Assembly (NCBI RefSeq): GCF_000227465.1
Contig: NC_016047.1
Coordinates: forward strand, 2,956,857 to 3,020,856
Reading direction: 5' to 3'
DNA from: Bacillus spizizenii TU-B-10
GTDB lineage: Bacteria > Bacillota > Bacilli > Bacillales > Bacillaceae
DNA length: 64,000 nt
In this document: positions 63,793-64,000 of the stretch, one piece after another
How positions within the stretch are numbered: the stretch's first letter is position 1
How the letters are laid out: the number at the start of each line of letters is the position of its first letter
Position numbers and translations under genes: made by a program
Notes under the pieces: generated by a model
The model's input: only the letters and a program-made list of their open reading frames with translations
The model's database searches: none
Told to the model about the DNA's origin: nothing

Positions 63793-64000
63793 ATGAAAAG
63801 AAGCCAATACAAGTTTTATTACAAACTAATCACGTTTTTCTGTTTGCTCAGCACCATTCCGGTCATTCTGGTCGGATTGTTTTCGTACGAGCACTCTCAG
63901 AAGACTGCTATCTCCAACGTTTCGGAGGAAAAACTCGACACACTCCAGCAGACCCAGCAAAGCATTGAGCATATTTTGAAAACCGTCGATCACTCTTTAA
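63793..64000 (+). CDS. ytdP: AraC-family membrane regulator YtdP, N-terminal part
   Basis: The first 69 codons only; the gene runs past the window. ATG at 63793 behind GGGGGG. Residues 9-30 are a membrane helix (FYYKLITFFCLLSTIPVILVG), followed by a probable extracytoplasmic segment, the layout of large membrane-embedded AraC/XylS regulators of sugar-uptake operons. It faces yteP across ~230 bases, so it is the likely regulator of the rhamnogalacturonan operon; the DNA-binding part is outside the window. Name by synteny with B. subtilis. Confidence 0.8.
   Translation, partial: MKRSQYKFYYKLITFFCLLSTIPVILVGLFSYEHSQKTAISNVSEEKLDTLQQTQQSIEHILKTVDHSL

Overview
The window is ordinary chromosomal backbone of a Bacillus subtilis-group bacterium. 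Gene order and protein sequences match, from memory, the sppA-to-ytdP part of the B. subtilis chromosome (ytd/yte/ytf-type genes around ccpA and acsA). I see no rRNA, tRNA, insertion sequence, prophage or CRISPR array. Protein differences from what I remember of strain 168, notably a longer SftA with an internal tandem repeat, suggest a strain or close relative other than 168. The species assignment is inference.

Layout: 1-2.2 kb, membrane/stress genes (yteJ end, sppA) and the second NAD kinase (nadF). 2.2-8.2 kb, an amidohydrolase/acyl-CoA synthetase pair, the spore protein gene sspA with a clear sigma-G promoter, and nifZ-thiI for tRNA thiolation and thiamine. 8.4-15.6 kb, branched-chain amino acid permease braB behind two abutting CodY-like boxes, cell-division regulator ezrA, histidinol phosphatase hisJ, TetR regulator yttP, methionine sulfoxide reductase ytsP, and diguanylate cyclase dgcP. 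15.6-18.3 kb, rpsD with an autoregulatory-type leader and tyrS with a T-box. 18.3-22.7 kb, acsA and the divergent acuABC operon (acetyl-CoA synthetase and its acetyltransferase/deacetylase), with a cre site in the shared promoter region. 22.7-26.9 kb, the sodium stator genes motPS downstream of ccpA and aroA.

26.9-33 kb holds the stress operon ytxGHJ (sigma-H and sigma-B type promoters), murC and the DNA translocase gene sftA. 33-41.8 kb holds ytpPQR, ytoQ, the M42 peptidase ytoP, ytzB, malic enzyme malS, lactonase-like ytnP, tRNA methyltransferase trmB, and the abutting convergent pair ytzH/ytmP. 42-49.2 kb holds an operon ytlP-ytlQ-ytlR-amyX (pullulanase), ytkP and ytjP. 49.2-57 kb holds purine transporter pbuO, ABC transporter ythPQ, ytzE, pseudouridine synthase ytzG, the lipid II flippase ytgP/murJ and ytfP. 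57-64 kb holds the glycine betaine transporter opuD, sporulation gene cse60, and a rhamnogalacturonan-utilisation operon (yteP-yteR-yteS-yteT-yteU) facing the regulator gene ytdP.

I found no complete new defence or mobile system. The best leads are: a 42-codon open frame facing rpsD with a sigma-G/F-like promoter (16484-16694); the 177-bp tandem repeat inside sftA; an inverted repeat that can fold beside the cse60 ribosome binding site; an inverted repeat between yttP and ytsP that looks like a TetR-type operator; a cre-like site on the ccpA -35 box; and the antisense arrangement of ytmP over ytzH.
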